From Diphasiastrum complanatum (Eukaryota; Streptophyta; Lycopodiopsida; Lycopodiales; Lycopodiaceae), in NCBI GenBank assembly GCA_029204225.1, contig CM055098.1:24431367-24495366 (forward strand): a stretch of 64,000 nt of DNA, in the 5' to 3' direction. Under the pieces are notes generated by a model, which saw only the letters and a program-made list of their open reading frames with translations, had not been told where the DNA came from and did not search any database. Below are positions 35,687 to 47,250 of this stretch, piece after piece; within the stretch, counting starts at the first letter, position 1; each line of letters begins with the position of its first letter. Position numbers and translations under genes: made by a program.

Positions 35687-36198
35687 ATATCCATTGGAAA
35701 AAGGCTAAGAGGATTCTAAGATACATCTCGGGTACATTGGATTTTGGGATTCTATATAGAGGAGATGTGATTAACCTTCATGCATTTAGTGATTCAGATT
35801 TTGCAGGGGACAAGAGAGATAGGAAATCAACAAGTGCCTATTCAACTTTCATAGGAGAAGGTGTGGTTTCATGGCTTTCAAAAAAGCAAGAAACTATATC
35901 TCTATCTTCAACCGAGGCTGAGTACAAAGCTTTGACAACCACTACAGAGGAGGTACTTTGGATCAAGAGATTATTGGTGGAGCTAAAGATCATGGATTCA
36001 GAGGAGGCACCAATCATCTACAATGACAATATATCAGCCCAACACCTTGCATCTAACCCAATCTTCCATGCAAGATCTAAGCACATTGAGATATGCCATC
36101 ACTTTGTGAGAGAAATGGTGCAAGCCAAGGAGATTGCTTTGGAGCATGTTCCAAGCAATGAACATGTAGCTGATCTACTTACTAAACCCCTTTTATGA
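35683..36198 (+). pseudogene. Copia RNase H domain
   Basis: 171-codon frame: HWKKAKRILRYISGT, FSDSDFAGD (Asp), LSSTEAEYKAL (Glu), IYNDNISAQHLA (Asp) and ARSKHIEICHHFVREM, ending HVADLLTKPLL, the usual Copia C-terminus. Catalytic acids are all present. It is disconnected from RT by the break at 35,686. Confidence 0.9.
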
Positions 36199-36250
36199 AG
36201 TTTAGATCATCACTTGGAGTGATTAGTAAAGCAATGATTGAACCAAGCTA

Positions 36251-36263
36251 GATAGTGAGGAGG
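36251..36263 (+). other. polypurine tract
   Basis: GATAGTGAGGAGG directly before the 3' LTR, the expected plus-strand primer site. Confidence 0.65.
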
Positions 36264-36937
36264 AATTCACAATTCTAGCTTGACTAGTTTTGGTCATATG
36301 ACTTGTAAATAGTTAGATGGTCATGATGTGGCTTGTCACACGTGCCAAATAGCATAGGATTCCATTCATAAGGATGTTCTCAAGAAGACCTAAGTGTTAG
36401 AACCTTTGGATGAGTCCAAATTATGCTTAGATACAAGAGAGAAAGAATAGGAGCTATTTTTGGTAATTTTTGCATTGTTGAGGGATCTCCAAGATTCCAA
36501 CCCTAACTTGGTAGGGATAAAAGATCCACCAAAATTAGCATTAGGGATAGGTTTAGGGCTACTCATACCTTCCCAAAACCGTGATGGATCACGTATATAT
36601 AGGTGATGATATCTCACCAAAATAAATCAAGCAATTTCATGATTATTCTCTCATAATGGTGCAATTGCTTTCTATGTTCATAATTGTTTGAGTACTTGTG
36701 ATTACTAATGATGATAGGATTGAATGTAGGTCTGGTTTATAGTACTCAGACTGTGGGAGGCCATACTTTCACACGTGTGAAGCCTTCTTCAAGGATTTGG
36801 GCCATTTAGTGAGGTTCAAGCATAGATTTTTGATGGATTTTGATGGTTCAACTTGTGCTAATATTATGAAATCATAATCTATTATTTCCCTCATCATTTC
36901 AAGTGTTTTAGGATCCTTATTTGTTGTAATTTTTACA
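36264..36937 (+). repeat. 3' LTR of Copia element
   Basis: 674 bp, about 27 substitutions from the 5' LTR and no indels, with many C/T and G/A differences as expected from decay of methylated cytosines. Confidence 0.92.
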
Positions 36938-37346
36938 CATGGCAACATGGTTTCTCTTACCAAGCCACTCTGACCACTTTCTCTCCTCTTAATTCAACTC
37001 CTCCCATTGCTTCTTTGATTCTCTCTACTACTCCCCTTCCCCTTGATTCTCCCCTCAATATCCCTCCCCTCCCTTTCCCCTCCACTAGCTGCTATGCCAT
37101 ATGATGGCAATTCATCATTTAGTGTTCAATCATTTAATGAAATATGGTGGGTAACAATGTTCCAAGTATATTTCAATCTTATTTATTATTCTTTATCAAA
37201 TGCTAGTGGATTATAATCTATTTTGCTCATGTAAATTTGTTTATGTCAATCTTATATTTGATATTGTATTAATATCAAGGTTCCAATATGTTTGTTCTAT
37301 TTTAGGTTCTTACAAAAGACCATGCTATCTTGATGGATTTCTGTAA
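36938..37346. other. intergenic with pyrimidine-rich stretch
   Basis: 36,965-37,090 is nearly all C/T (TCCCCTCAATATCCCTCCCC). No gene seen. Confidence 0.5.
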
Positions 37347-37682
37347 CAACAAATTATGCTATAATTATTAAAGAGCACATGGATGGAAACCAAATATTTG
37401 TGCCAAACTATGACACATTTCAGATTTTATGGCATCTTGTAGGTGATTTAAAGACATTGTAGTGTATGTATAATGTTTCACATGGGGCAAATACTTAATA
37501 TTTTTGTTTATATTGTATCTATAATTGTAAAGATTTGAATGTGATAAAATCATGAGTTGGTCCAAAAAAGAGATCAAGAGGATCCAAACTTTAGATCCGT
37601 GTTGCCAATTTCGTTGATCAATGTTCCCATATGCACATTGCATGTTGAAGTATGAATTATTGGAAAATTGATGTATAATCAG
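37347..37682 (+). pseudogene. relic of unidentified transposon-like gene, copy 2
   Basis: Plus-strand pieces match the minus-strand frame at 54,759-55,459 residue for residue. IIKEHMDG...WHLVGDLKTL, a stop, then CMYNVSHGA parallel IIKDHMNG...WHLVDDLKTLKCMYNVSHGA. DPNF..VLPI.L.NVPICTLHVEV (37,577-37,660) parallels DPNW..VLPIPLKNVHVCTLHAEV. About 70 bp of intervening code is lost or degraded. Stops in frame, so non-functional. I do not recognise the family by name. Confidence 0.6.
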
Positions 37683-37742
37683 CATGGAACCTCGTCACTA
37701 TGCTGACAAAGTTGCAATGAGGGACTATTGGACTGGTAAGAA

Positions 37743-38359
37743 ATGGGAACAGAGAATGAAAGAATTTTTTTTAGCAGGCTTAAAGGTCAACCTTTAGTAG
37801 ATGACATCAAAGCAAAAAAAACGAATATGTTTAGCTATGGCAAAATATTAGCGAAGACCACACAACAATTTTCGATAGGAATTCAGAGGGAGATATTCCA
37901 ACAAGTACTTTTACAACCAACTATTTGGGAGCTGCAAATATCATCTAATACTGTTGAAAGCAATCTTGTTTCTAGCATCCTAACACTCTCAGTCAAATTA
38001 AGATGCCTCACTTGGCAAATAAACTCTTCGTGAAGAGATCTTCGCTTGTGATGGTACTAAATAAAGCTGATGGCACAACGAATCTCCCTCATTCGAGAAT
38101 TGTAGGTGCTTTGGGTGTTCATTGTAGAAATATTGCTGCAGCCAGTTCTCATCTTAATATTAAGGACGACGAGGAGGGTCTTCCCTTAAGTGCATGTCAG
38201 AGACAATTGCCTAGAGGTAGCATAATCACGGCTCAGGTCAAGGAACAGTGTGTATGCCTTTTGGAGCTCAGAAAATCGAGTGTCTCCCAACAAAAAAGAC
38301 ATATGCCAATAGATGATTGGAAGAAAGAGTGTTGTCACGCATCCAGTACATCTTCTTGA
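37743..38359 (+). pseudogene. overlapping open frames, unknown
   Basis: Frames of 96 and 118 codons (37,743-38,033 and 38,003-38,359) overlap in different phases. The second, with SRIVGALGVHCRNIAAASSHLN and CQRQLPRGSIITAQ, has protein-like composition but no domain I recognise. It may be further sequence of the relic at 37,347-37,682 or of an older element. Confidence 0.25.
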
Positions 38360-38379
38360 TGACTTTCAGGTCCTTGTTT

Positions 38380-40330
38380 TTTTTGGATTTTTGTTTTCTT
38401 GGTATTGTTGTTCTTTAACACTGCTAAAACTGATCTTTGATACTCCTGTTCTTTGGTTCTACAAATATACACTCATTTTCTATTTGATACTTATGAAAAC
38501 TTGTGTAAGATATATTTTTGGTACTTTGGTACTCTATATTCTTTTCAAATAACTTTTCTTTTCGTTGTTTGGTCCTCATGGAACATTTGGTACTTCTGGT
38601 GTGCAAAAAGTACTGTTGTTTGTTGCTCTTTGGTGCTTTTGATAGTTTTGGTAGTTTTTATACGTTTTTTCAATTTGTTGTTTGCAACATTTTGGTACTT
38701 TTCGATCTACTAGCATTTAGTTGTTTGGTGCTTTTGGATATTTTTGGAACTTTTGATACTTGTGGTATTTCAGGTGTTTTCAAAACTACTGTTTTGTACT
38801 TTGAGACTTGCGATAGTTTTTTATCGACTGATTATTTTATCAGTGGTACTTCGGTATTTTAAAAAACTTATAAACAGCTATTCTACGCGCAATGTGCAGT
38901 AGCAAGACAATTTTCTGAGACTGCATTTTGACATTTTTTGAAACCCTTGACTACCAAAGTTTGATACTATTGGTACTTGTTGGTACAATGTGTTGGTTTG
39001 CTTTTTTGTTGTAAGATTGAAGCCTCAAAGTCGTTTGCCACTGATTGGTACTAATGAAGCAATATTTGGATTTAATGTTTGTATATGAAAGAAGCGTCCT
39101 AGTCGTGTGTCGTTCAAACATAGATTGTGTGTGACGTTGGTACTTATATCGGCCTATATGGAATTGTTTTAGTGTTGTTACCGAACTGATAGTGTTTAAG
39201 CATTATTTGATAATTTTACAATTTTTGTACTATTTTGGTAGTGTTGTCGTGTTGGTGAAACTCTTGAATACCAAAGATTGGTACTACTGAAACTTATCGT
39301 GTAGCAATTTTGATACTCCGGATGACCAAAATAGGTTCTTTAAAACCTCGTGTCTCATTTTCATTCTAAAATCAGCCAAATTGGTCTACTGAGATTTAGA
39401 GTGTGTACCATTTTTATTTTAAAATCTATAACATTTGGTACTATTTTTTTAAAATTTGGTCGTATTTGCAGTTTGCATACAATCCAATTCGGTCTTTTTG
39501 GTACTATTTTAGTGTTGTACACCAATTGATAGTATTACTCCAATATTCGGATACTAATTTTACAAATTTTGTATGATTTTGGTACTGTTTTTGTGTTGAA
39601 AAAAATTCTTGAATACAAAAGATTGGTACTACAAGAACTTATTTGTGTACCAATTCCGATCCTCATGACTACCAGATTAGGTTCTTTTATACTTAGTGTC
39701 TCATTTTTAATTTAAAATCTACCAAATTGGTATATTGAGACTTATCGTGTCCCTATTTTACCCATAAAACTATCAAATTTGGTACTTTAAAAAAAAAATT
39801 GTGTTGGCAGTTCGCATACAATCCATTTTGGTCTTTTTGATACTATTTTAGTGTTGTTACACCAATTGGTAGAATCTAAGCATTAGTTAGTACCATTTTT
39901 ACAAATTTGTACTATTTTTGTAATGTTTACATGTTTGTGAAACTTTTCAGTACCAAAGATTGGTACTATTTGAACCTATCTAGTGTAACAATTTTGATCC
40001 TCCAGATTACCAATCAAGGTTCTTGTACTTTCTGCATTTTTGGCACTTTGGCACCATAAGAAGCTTTGGTACTTTGCTACTACTTGTATATGATCTTTTG
40101 TCATGGTGGGTATGGTAGTCACCTTTTGGTACTTTCTACCATTCTGGTACTTTGGTACTATAAGAAACTTTTAAACAGCTCTTTGATGTGCTGTGTGCTT
40201 TGGTAATTGTAATGTGCAGCAACAGAAGAAATTTGGTGAGAATTTTATTGCAATGTGCAGAAAGATATTGTAATGTTAAATGTTGGCAAAACCCTGGAGT
40301 ACCAAAGCTTTCTGAAACTCTGTAGTGCCA
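38380..40330 (+). repeat. TTTGGTACT-rich degenerate repeat domain
   Basis: T-rich sequence in which TTTGGTACT or close variants recur throughout. Translations are F/L/V-rich artefacts. Includes the 340-bp tandem repeat. Confidence 0.8.
39167..40035 (+). repeat. 340-bp tandem repeat, about 2.5 copies
   Basis: TTTTAGTGTTGT unit starts at 39,167, 39,507 and 39,846 (periods 340 and 339). Each unit contains CAAAGATTGGTACTA, TCTCATTTT.ATT.TAAAAT, GCATACAATCCA and GGTCTTTTTG in order. The third copy ends early, near GGTTCTTGTACTTT. Confidence 0.85.
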
Positions 40331-40414
40331 ATGCTTGTTTCAATTAGTACTTATCGATTTTCAATTTAGATAATTCAAAACACCAAATTTGGTTATATTT
40401 TGCTTCAAACTTCT

Positions 40415-40730
40415 TGTGAAAATTCGCACGTGTGGGAATGCCCTAATGTGTGAAATTTATCTCCTAAGCTTTGTTTTTGCACTATAGATCAAGTACTGAT
40501 TGAAATCCAAGATCAATGTCAAATTCTGAGGGCAAAGAGACAAATCTACATATGCATACACGTGTGGAACTAGTTTGGTTATGAATGTATGCATATGTAG
40601 ATTTGTCTCTTTGTCTTAGAATTTGACATTGATCTTGAATTTCAATCAATAGTTGATCTATAGTGCAAGAACAAAGCTTAGGAGATCAATTTCACACATT
40701 AGGGCATTCCCACATGTGTGAATTTTCACA
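40415..40730 (+). repeat. LTR palindrome (inverted duplication of LTR end)
   Basis: Arms 40,415-40,559 and 40,587-40,730 (about 145 bp each) are near-perfect inverted repeats around a 27-bp spacer. The right arm ends ...TTTTCACA directly before a tRNA-Met primer-binding site, so it is the 3' portion of a Copia LTR. The left arm is the same sequence reversed. Confidence 0.88.
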
Positions 40731-40742
40731 TGGTATCAGAGT
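40731..40742 (+). other. primer-binding site (initiator tRNA-Met)
   Basis: TGGTATCAGAGT, one mismatch from the usual site, following the LTR end. Confidence 0.85.
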
Positions 40743-41480
40743 CTACCTAAGTGTTTTGATGCAACGATCATCCAAAATTTTCAAATTTTCATGAAAATCT
40801 AGATCTAGAGAGTGTTGATTGCATCTTCCATGCTATCTTAGAGATTTTTGGATCAAGAGTGTTCATTATCATAAGGATTGAATCATATCTGTTGGTATTG
40901 TACGGAAATCAATGCTCAAACATGTGTGAAGGACATCCAAATTCATTTGGGTGGTTCTCTTCCAAGTTAAATCCAAATTTGATGCTTGATAACTTGTTTG
41001 AAAGCTAGTAGAGTCTAGTTTGTGTAGCAATTGATTTCAAATTCAATTGGATCTCCCAATAAAAAGGTATAATCAATTGAATCAAGGTGGGCAGGGCACC
41101 CAACCTGGTTGGACACATCTACCTTTGCCTCTATGATGCTTGTTTGATCCAAAAATTCAAGAAGCTTGCCAATCCCATCTATTTGAGATCTAGTCATATT
41201 TTTGAGGTCATTGTTTCTTACAATTCCATTGTATTAAAGCGATTTGTGGATTCTTTGAGTCTGTCACACATGCCAAAGATAGTTTGACCCAAACTTTGCC
41301 TATAGTCCATCAACTGATGAGAGGTTGATCTAGTTTGAGAGAGATTGGAAAAGCTAGTGAGATCTATCCCACATTTTGTTGCAAGATCTTGCATAGGAGT
41401 TGGTAGTACACCTTTATTGGATCCTATAGTGAGAGAGAAGCAACACTTTATTGTAATTCACAAGGAGTCTTCACTATTTC

Positions 41481-41954
41481 ATGGCATCTATGGGTTCCTT
41501 CCTATTGGAATCTAGTGAAAGACTATCTACCTCCAGCTATTCTATTTGGAAGTTTAGAATGGAGTCAATCTTGATACTCCAAGATGTGATGGACATTGTA
41601 CTTGGGATTAAGGATAAGCCTCAAGTCCTTCAAAAAGTACAAAGATATAAGAAGAGATCTAGGATGGCTCTACATTATATCAAAAGAAATGTCTCTAATG
41701 AGATTTTGAGAGAGATTGGTGCTCGGCCAAGGGTGCTTGGGATACTCTCAAAGCAATCTATGAGGCCAAAAATACCTCTCGACACCTCACTCTTAGAAAT
41801 CAAATATTTCAAAGTTCTCAAAAGAGTGATGAGAGGGCCACCAATTATGTTTTAAGAGTGAAAGACATTCATAGGGAGCTTGCTGGAATTGGAGATTCCA
41901 TAAATCAAGGTGAGCCAGTCCAAGTCATACTTAATAACTTGAGAGATGAGTATG
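41481..41954 (+). pseudogene. Copia gag remnant
   Basis: The ATG at 41,481 starts a UBN2-type gag: SSYSIWKFRMESILILQDVMD, RSRMALHYIKRNVSNEI. A frameshift near 41,730-41,850 moves it into the frame of KDIHRELAGIGDSI and LNNLRDEYE. The last residues run straight into RT. Confidence 0.82.
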
Positions 41955-42442
41955 AAGAAGAGGTGTTCATGGATCAACCTGAAGGCTGTATAGCAAAAGG
42001 ACAAGAGAATAAAGTATGTCGCTTGAATAAAGCACTTTATGGTCTCAAACAGGCACCACGTACATGGTACAGCAGGATTGATGCCTACTTTCATTCTAAG
42101 AGGATGGTGAGAACACACTCTGATCCAAACCTTTATGTCTTATGCTTTGATGGTATGATTTCTTTGGTTGCTCTTTATGTTGATGACTTGATTATTAAGG
42201 GGAATAATCAAGAGATGATAGATATGATCAAGAGAGATCTCATGGATTTATTCGAGATGACAGATCTCAACCTAATGCATTATTGCCTTGGAGTGGAGGT
42301 GTGGCAAAAAGGACATGAGGTGGGTCTAACACAGGTGAAGTATGTCAGAGAGCTACTGCACAAGTTTAGGCTACAAGATTGCAAGCCAGTGAAAACTCCT
42401 ATTGAACTAGGTAAAAAGGTTTCTAAGCTTGACGAATCATAG
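41955..42442 (+). pseudogene. Copia RT C-terminal half fused to gag
   Basis: EEVFMDQPEGC, LNKALYGLKQAPRTWYSRID, the catalytic LYVDDLIIKGN, DLNLMHYCLGVEV and CKPVKTPIELG. The upstream RT, including the first catalytic Asp (MDV.TAFL.G), is deleted, and the junction with gag is in frame. A stop at 42,440 separates it from the RNase H part. Confidence 0.87.
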
Positions 42443-43030
42443 CCATTTGATGCTATGCTATATAGGCAGTTAGTAGGGAGCTTGATTTACCTTACCACGA
42501 CTAGACCAGATATATGCTATGTTGTTAGGTATTGTAAGTCGATTTATGGCAACACCTACGGAAACGCATTGGAAGCAGCCAAACGCATTTTGTGATATGT
42601 CAAAGGCACTTCCGATTATAGCTTGGTGTATAGGAAGCATGAGGGTTTACCTGAGTTATGTGGCTATGTGTATGCGAATTGGGGAGGTGACTATGATGAT
42701 CGTAGATTCACCACAGGGTATGTATTCCAACTTTGTGGCAGTTGCTTTTCTTGGTCTAGTAAAAAGCAAAGTATAGTTGCTCTATCCACAATAGAAGCAG
42801 AGTATAAGGCAATGTGTAGCACAACACATGAAGCCATATGGTTGAGGCAAATCTTGGATGAGGTTGGCATTAAGAAAATCCCACAATTACACATAGCGAT
42901 AGTCAGAGTGGCATTCAGCTGGCAAAGAATCCGGTGTTCCATGCGAGAACCAAACACATCGAGATTCAATATCACTTTATATGTGAGAGGCTGCTGAGTC
43001 AGGAAATTAATGTTGTTCATTGTAGTATGG
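42443..43030 (+). pseudogene. Copia RNase H remnant
   Basis: Spread over two frames: YRQLVGSLIYLTTTRPDICY, then YVYANWGGDYDDRR (in place of D-x-D-W-A-G-D), STIEAEYKAMCSTTHEAIWLRQILDEVGIK and an out-of-frame equivalent of the N-P-V-F-H-A-R-T-K-H-I block. Frame breaks near 42,530-42,620 and 42,895. Confidence 0.85.
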
Positions 43031-43064
43031 ATAATAAAATAAAGAATACAATCAATGGAAATAT

Positions 43065-43432
43065 GAGCATGAATTCATGTGGATAGGGCACATGAGACCT
43101 AGCAAAGGAGATCCCCATAGCTCACATTCACAAGGAGGAAGCAAGAAGCTCTCACTTGCAAATGAGCCAAAAGATTCACAAATTGATGTCTCTTGCCTAG
43201 TTATAGACAATGCTCTTACTTAGCTTAACTATCTTGAGGGATAGTTAGCCCTTGTTAAGTATTATTTAAACTACATTGGTCCCTTATTCACCTATTATCC
43301 TTATTGATTATTTTGAAGAGCCTAAAAAGGAAACCGCCTTGTTCTTAAGGCTAATAGCTCCTTTTGGGCCTACAAAGCTCGCATTGGATATTATCTTGCA
43401 TGTGTAAGCATGGATGTACTAAAAGTACATGA
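43065..43432 (+). repeat. dispersed repeat family B, copy 2
   Basis: Direct-orientation counterpart of 5,637-6,023. It continues into CACTCCCCCTACTTAAAC, not shared with copy 1. Inserted at, or marking, the broken 3' end of the Copia relic. Confidence 0.75.
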
Positions 43433-43487
43433 CACTCCCCCTACTTAAACATTTTTGTCCTAAAAAAAGAATACACTTGTCTTATCA

Positions 43488-43552
43488 GCTTGATCGCCTT
43501 GGTTAAGTAGTCATGATTGAGGTCGCCTTGGTTAAGTAGTCATGATTGAGGA
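43488..43552 (+). repeat. 29-bp tandem duplication
   Basis: TCGCCTTGGTTAAGTAGTCA followed by TGATTGAGG occurs twice in succession. Both copies are identical over this span. Confidence 0.85.
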
Positions 43553-43654
43553 TGTGTCGTCCAAAAAACTATTGCCTCATTTAACTAAACAAAAGCAATA
43601 AAAAACATCCACAAATGACTCAAATACAATTGGATTTCATGAAACTATATGGCT

Positions 43655-44990
<1,336 letters not shown>

Positions 44991-45030
44991 CACAATACCC
45001 TTATTTTACCATTCACGGACGATGTTCCTT

Positions 45031-45044
45031 GAGGAGGGAAGAAA
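45031..45044 (+). other. polypurine tract of chromovirus
   Basis: GAGGAGGGAAGAAA directly before TGTCACGTCC, the LTR start. Confidence 0.75.
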
Positions 45045-45751
45045 TGTCACGTCCTCATATTCTTGCCTCAGTGTGAACACATTAGACTTGTAAATTGTAA
45101 ATTGTAAATATTGAAATGGCTCACACCGACCTGTGGTGCCTTGTAAGAAAATGTAAATAACAGGTTTTGGTTAACTTGACCTGCTTGTATTTGGTATAGG
45201 GTAAATTGTAAATTGTAAATATTGAAATGGCTCACACCGGCCTGTGGTGCCTTGTAAGAAAATGTAAATACCAGGTTTTGATTAACTTGTTGACTTGCTT
45301 GTATTTGGTATAGGGTACTGGGTCTTAATTTAAAGGATGCTGGACTAACCTCCTAAAAAGTCGGAGAGTTCACCGATCAATGGGACATGTGTCATATGCT
45401 CGTTGGGACACACGGGTACTCGGACAATCCTCCTACTTGCTTGCCAATGTGTCAAGGTACTGCCAAGTGGCAAGTGTCGATCGTGCATGGGGCTCGCCAT
45501 GTGTCGACGTTAGGAAAGGGTCATGGTTGAATGGGTGCTTGAGGATTACGTATAAGTGAGTTTGGAGAGAGGCATTCCTCATCATAGGCTATCCAGCAGG
45601 TGGCTGGGAGAAGACTAAGTAGTAGCAGTGCTTTATGTGTTTATGCTGGCAACTTGATTTGTACTTTAAGAAAACATCAATAAAGTGCATACTTGGTGCC
45701 TACTTTGGTGTGCTTTGGGTTTGATTCTAATTGCTTTGTGAGAACTTTACA
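45045..45751 (+). repeat. 3' LTR of chromovirus
   Basis: Starts TGTCACGTCCTC after the polypurine tract. Contains a TATA-like GTATAAGTG near 45,551 and AATAAA at 45,679-45,684. The end at ...CTTTACA (45,751) is a best guess. No partner LTR is in the window. Confidence 0.65.
45091..45316 (+). repeat. 111-bp tandem duplication in LTR
   Basis: Units start TAAATTGTAAATTGTAAATA at 45,091 and 45,202 and end GTATTTGGTATAGGGT. They differ by a few substitutions and a 3-bp indel. It lies in the presumed U3 promoter region of the LTR. Confidence 0.9.
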
Positions 45752-47250
45752 CAAGTGCACAATATTAGGTACAACCTAACCTAGCCGAAGCAAAAGGCTC
45801 CAAACTGCATGTCCCTAGAGAAGAAGGCCGCGATTGATGGATTGACATGTCATGAATTTCCCTCTTACCTGATTTGTTCCACTATGTTTCACAATAGTTA
45901 TAGCCCCTATCAAATGTCATGAAGCTCCATGAAACTTTCTTATGCATGAATCTCCCCCTTACCAACTTAGTCCTAGCGTCCTTCACAATGTTTCTATTTT
46001 AAAAGGAAGAATAGTCCCCCTAACACGGCCATTTTGAAAGGCTTTTTCGTGAACTTTCTGTTGAATCAGATGACATTTTTAGAAATAATCTTTTCCACTC
46101 TAAGATAGGTAGAGAGTCCCTTGCAAGGCTTTGAAGCTAAATCAAAGCTTGATAATATGTCTCTTGCTTTGAATACGTTTCATTTTTTTCTTATGTCCTC
46201 TTTACTGAATCCTGTTGAAGCCGATCTCCTGACCTCAAAGAGAGGAAAGGAGGACTTCACCAACACAGATGAATTATTCAAGGACTTGCTTTGGGATAAC
46301 TTACGAATGCTTGGATTTAATAAACTATGCATTGTAGCCATATAGTGATATAACGAGTCTATTTAATTCTGAAACCACTAAACCATCAATTCTAAATCAG
46401 ACAGTGGTAGTCATAGTGGCAATCTATTCAGACATAGCTCCAAGGATGCTTACATTTATGGTAGATGCTAAGTTTTAGCAAAAATAGTGGTGTAAATGAA
46501 ATAAATTTGCTCCATGTTAGACCGCAGAAGCACTTGATGTTGCAAATTGAGAGATAACAGCCACTGCTGAGTGATTTTTAAGTCAATCAGTAGCTTTTAT
46601 CAAACATATGATGCATGATTGTGGAGAAGATCAAGGTGCAGAAGGTAACGAGTTCACAGTACCGTTTTTGAGGTAAGTATCCGTTGATTCTACATTAGCA
46701 GAAGTTTACTCTAAATATCCTTAATGTCCCACTTGGCAACAGAACAGATGTCACAGCGCTCTGAAGAGGTACTATGTATAATATCCTCGGGTCTAATATT
46801 TGCAGGAAACCTGTGCCCCCGAAACTGGGATAGTTTAACGAAATGTAAGGTTCTAACTTCTCTTAGCTGATTGTAAATAATTGTAACGCTACTGAATTAT
46901 CTGCATTACCATGAAAAAACTGTTCTCGTCGTTAAAGCCCAGGAGCTATATGCAAGCATGCAATGCTTAAACTTCTGAGAGCGAAGTACTCCAAGTGTCT
47001 TCTTGTATAAGCAATTGTGCTTAGATTCGTCTATTTGAGTCAAATGTCACAATCACATACTTATAACAACCCAGCTGATTTTTCTTACTCAGAAAGTGAT
47101 ACCCTCTCATGGTTGGATTTAAGAACGATATTATAACCTGCTAGAAAAGGTGGTGCAACAAGGCTTGCGCCATTGATCCATTCTACAAAACTGTCCATAC
47201 CAGAATTGAAGTATATAAATGTGAATCCAATCGTGGGAGCAAATCTGTAA
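45752..47250. other. intergenic and ERF 3' region
   Basis: No recognised gene. Frames at 46,121-46,345 (plus) and 47,085-47,276 (minus) lack domains; the latter overlaps the ERF stop and is probably 3'UTR. Confidence 0.45.

Larger units (their letters stand above)
31364..36937 (+). mobile_element. complete Ty1/Copia element
   Basis: Two LTRs of 674 bp each, a primer-binding site, gag, protease, integrase, RT, RNase H and a polypurine tract in Copia order. By eye the LTRs differ at about 27 positions with no indels (about 96% identity), much younger than the other elements in the window. The LTRs lack a clear TG start, and no 5-bp target duplication is evident. The polyprotein has at least four frame breaks and a catalytic change in integrase, so it is dead. 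Confidence 0.93.
40731..43030 (+). mobile_element. internally deleted Copia relic
   Basis: Primer-binding site, leader, gag, then a direct junction into the late part of RT, then RNase H. Protease, integrase and the front of RT are absent. The 3' end is lost where dispersed repeat family B begins (43,065). Confidence 0.88.

Noticed and set aside
38313-38862. Hydrophobic Phe/Leu-rich frames resembling membrane proteins
   Set aside because: Product of TTTGGTACT-type repeats; three phases are open alike and no domain is present.
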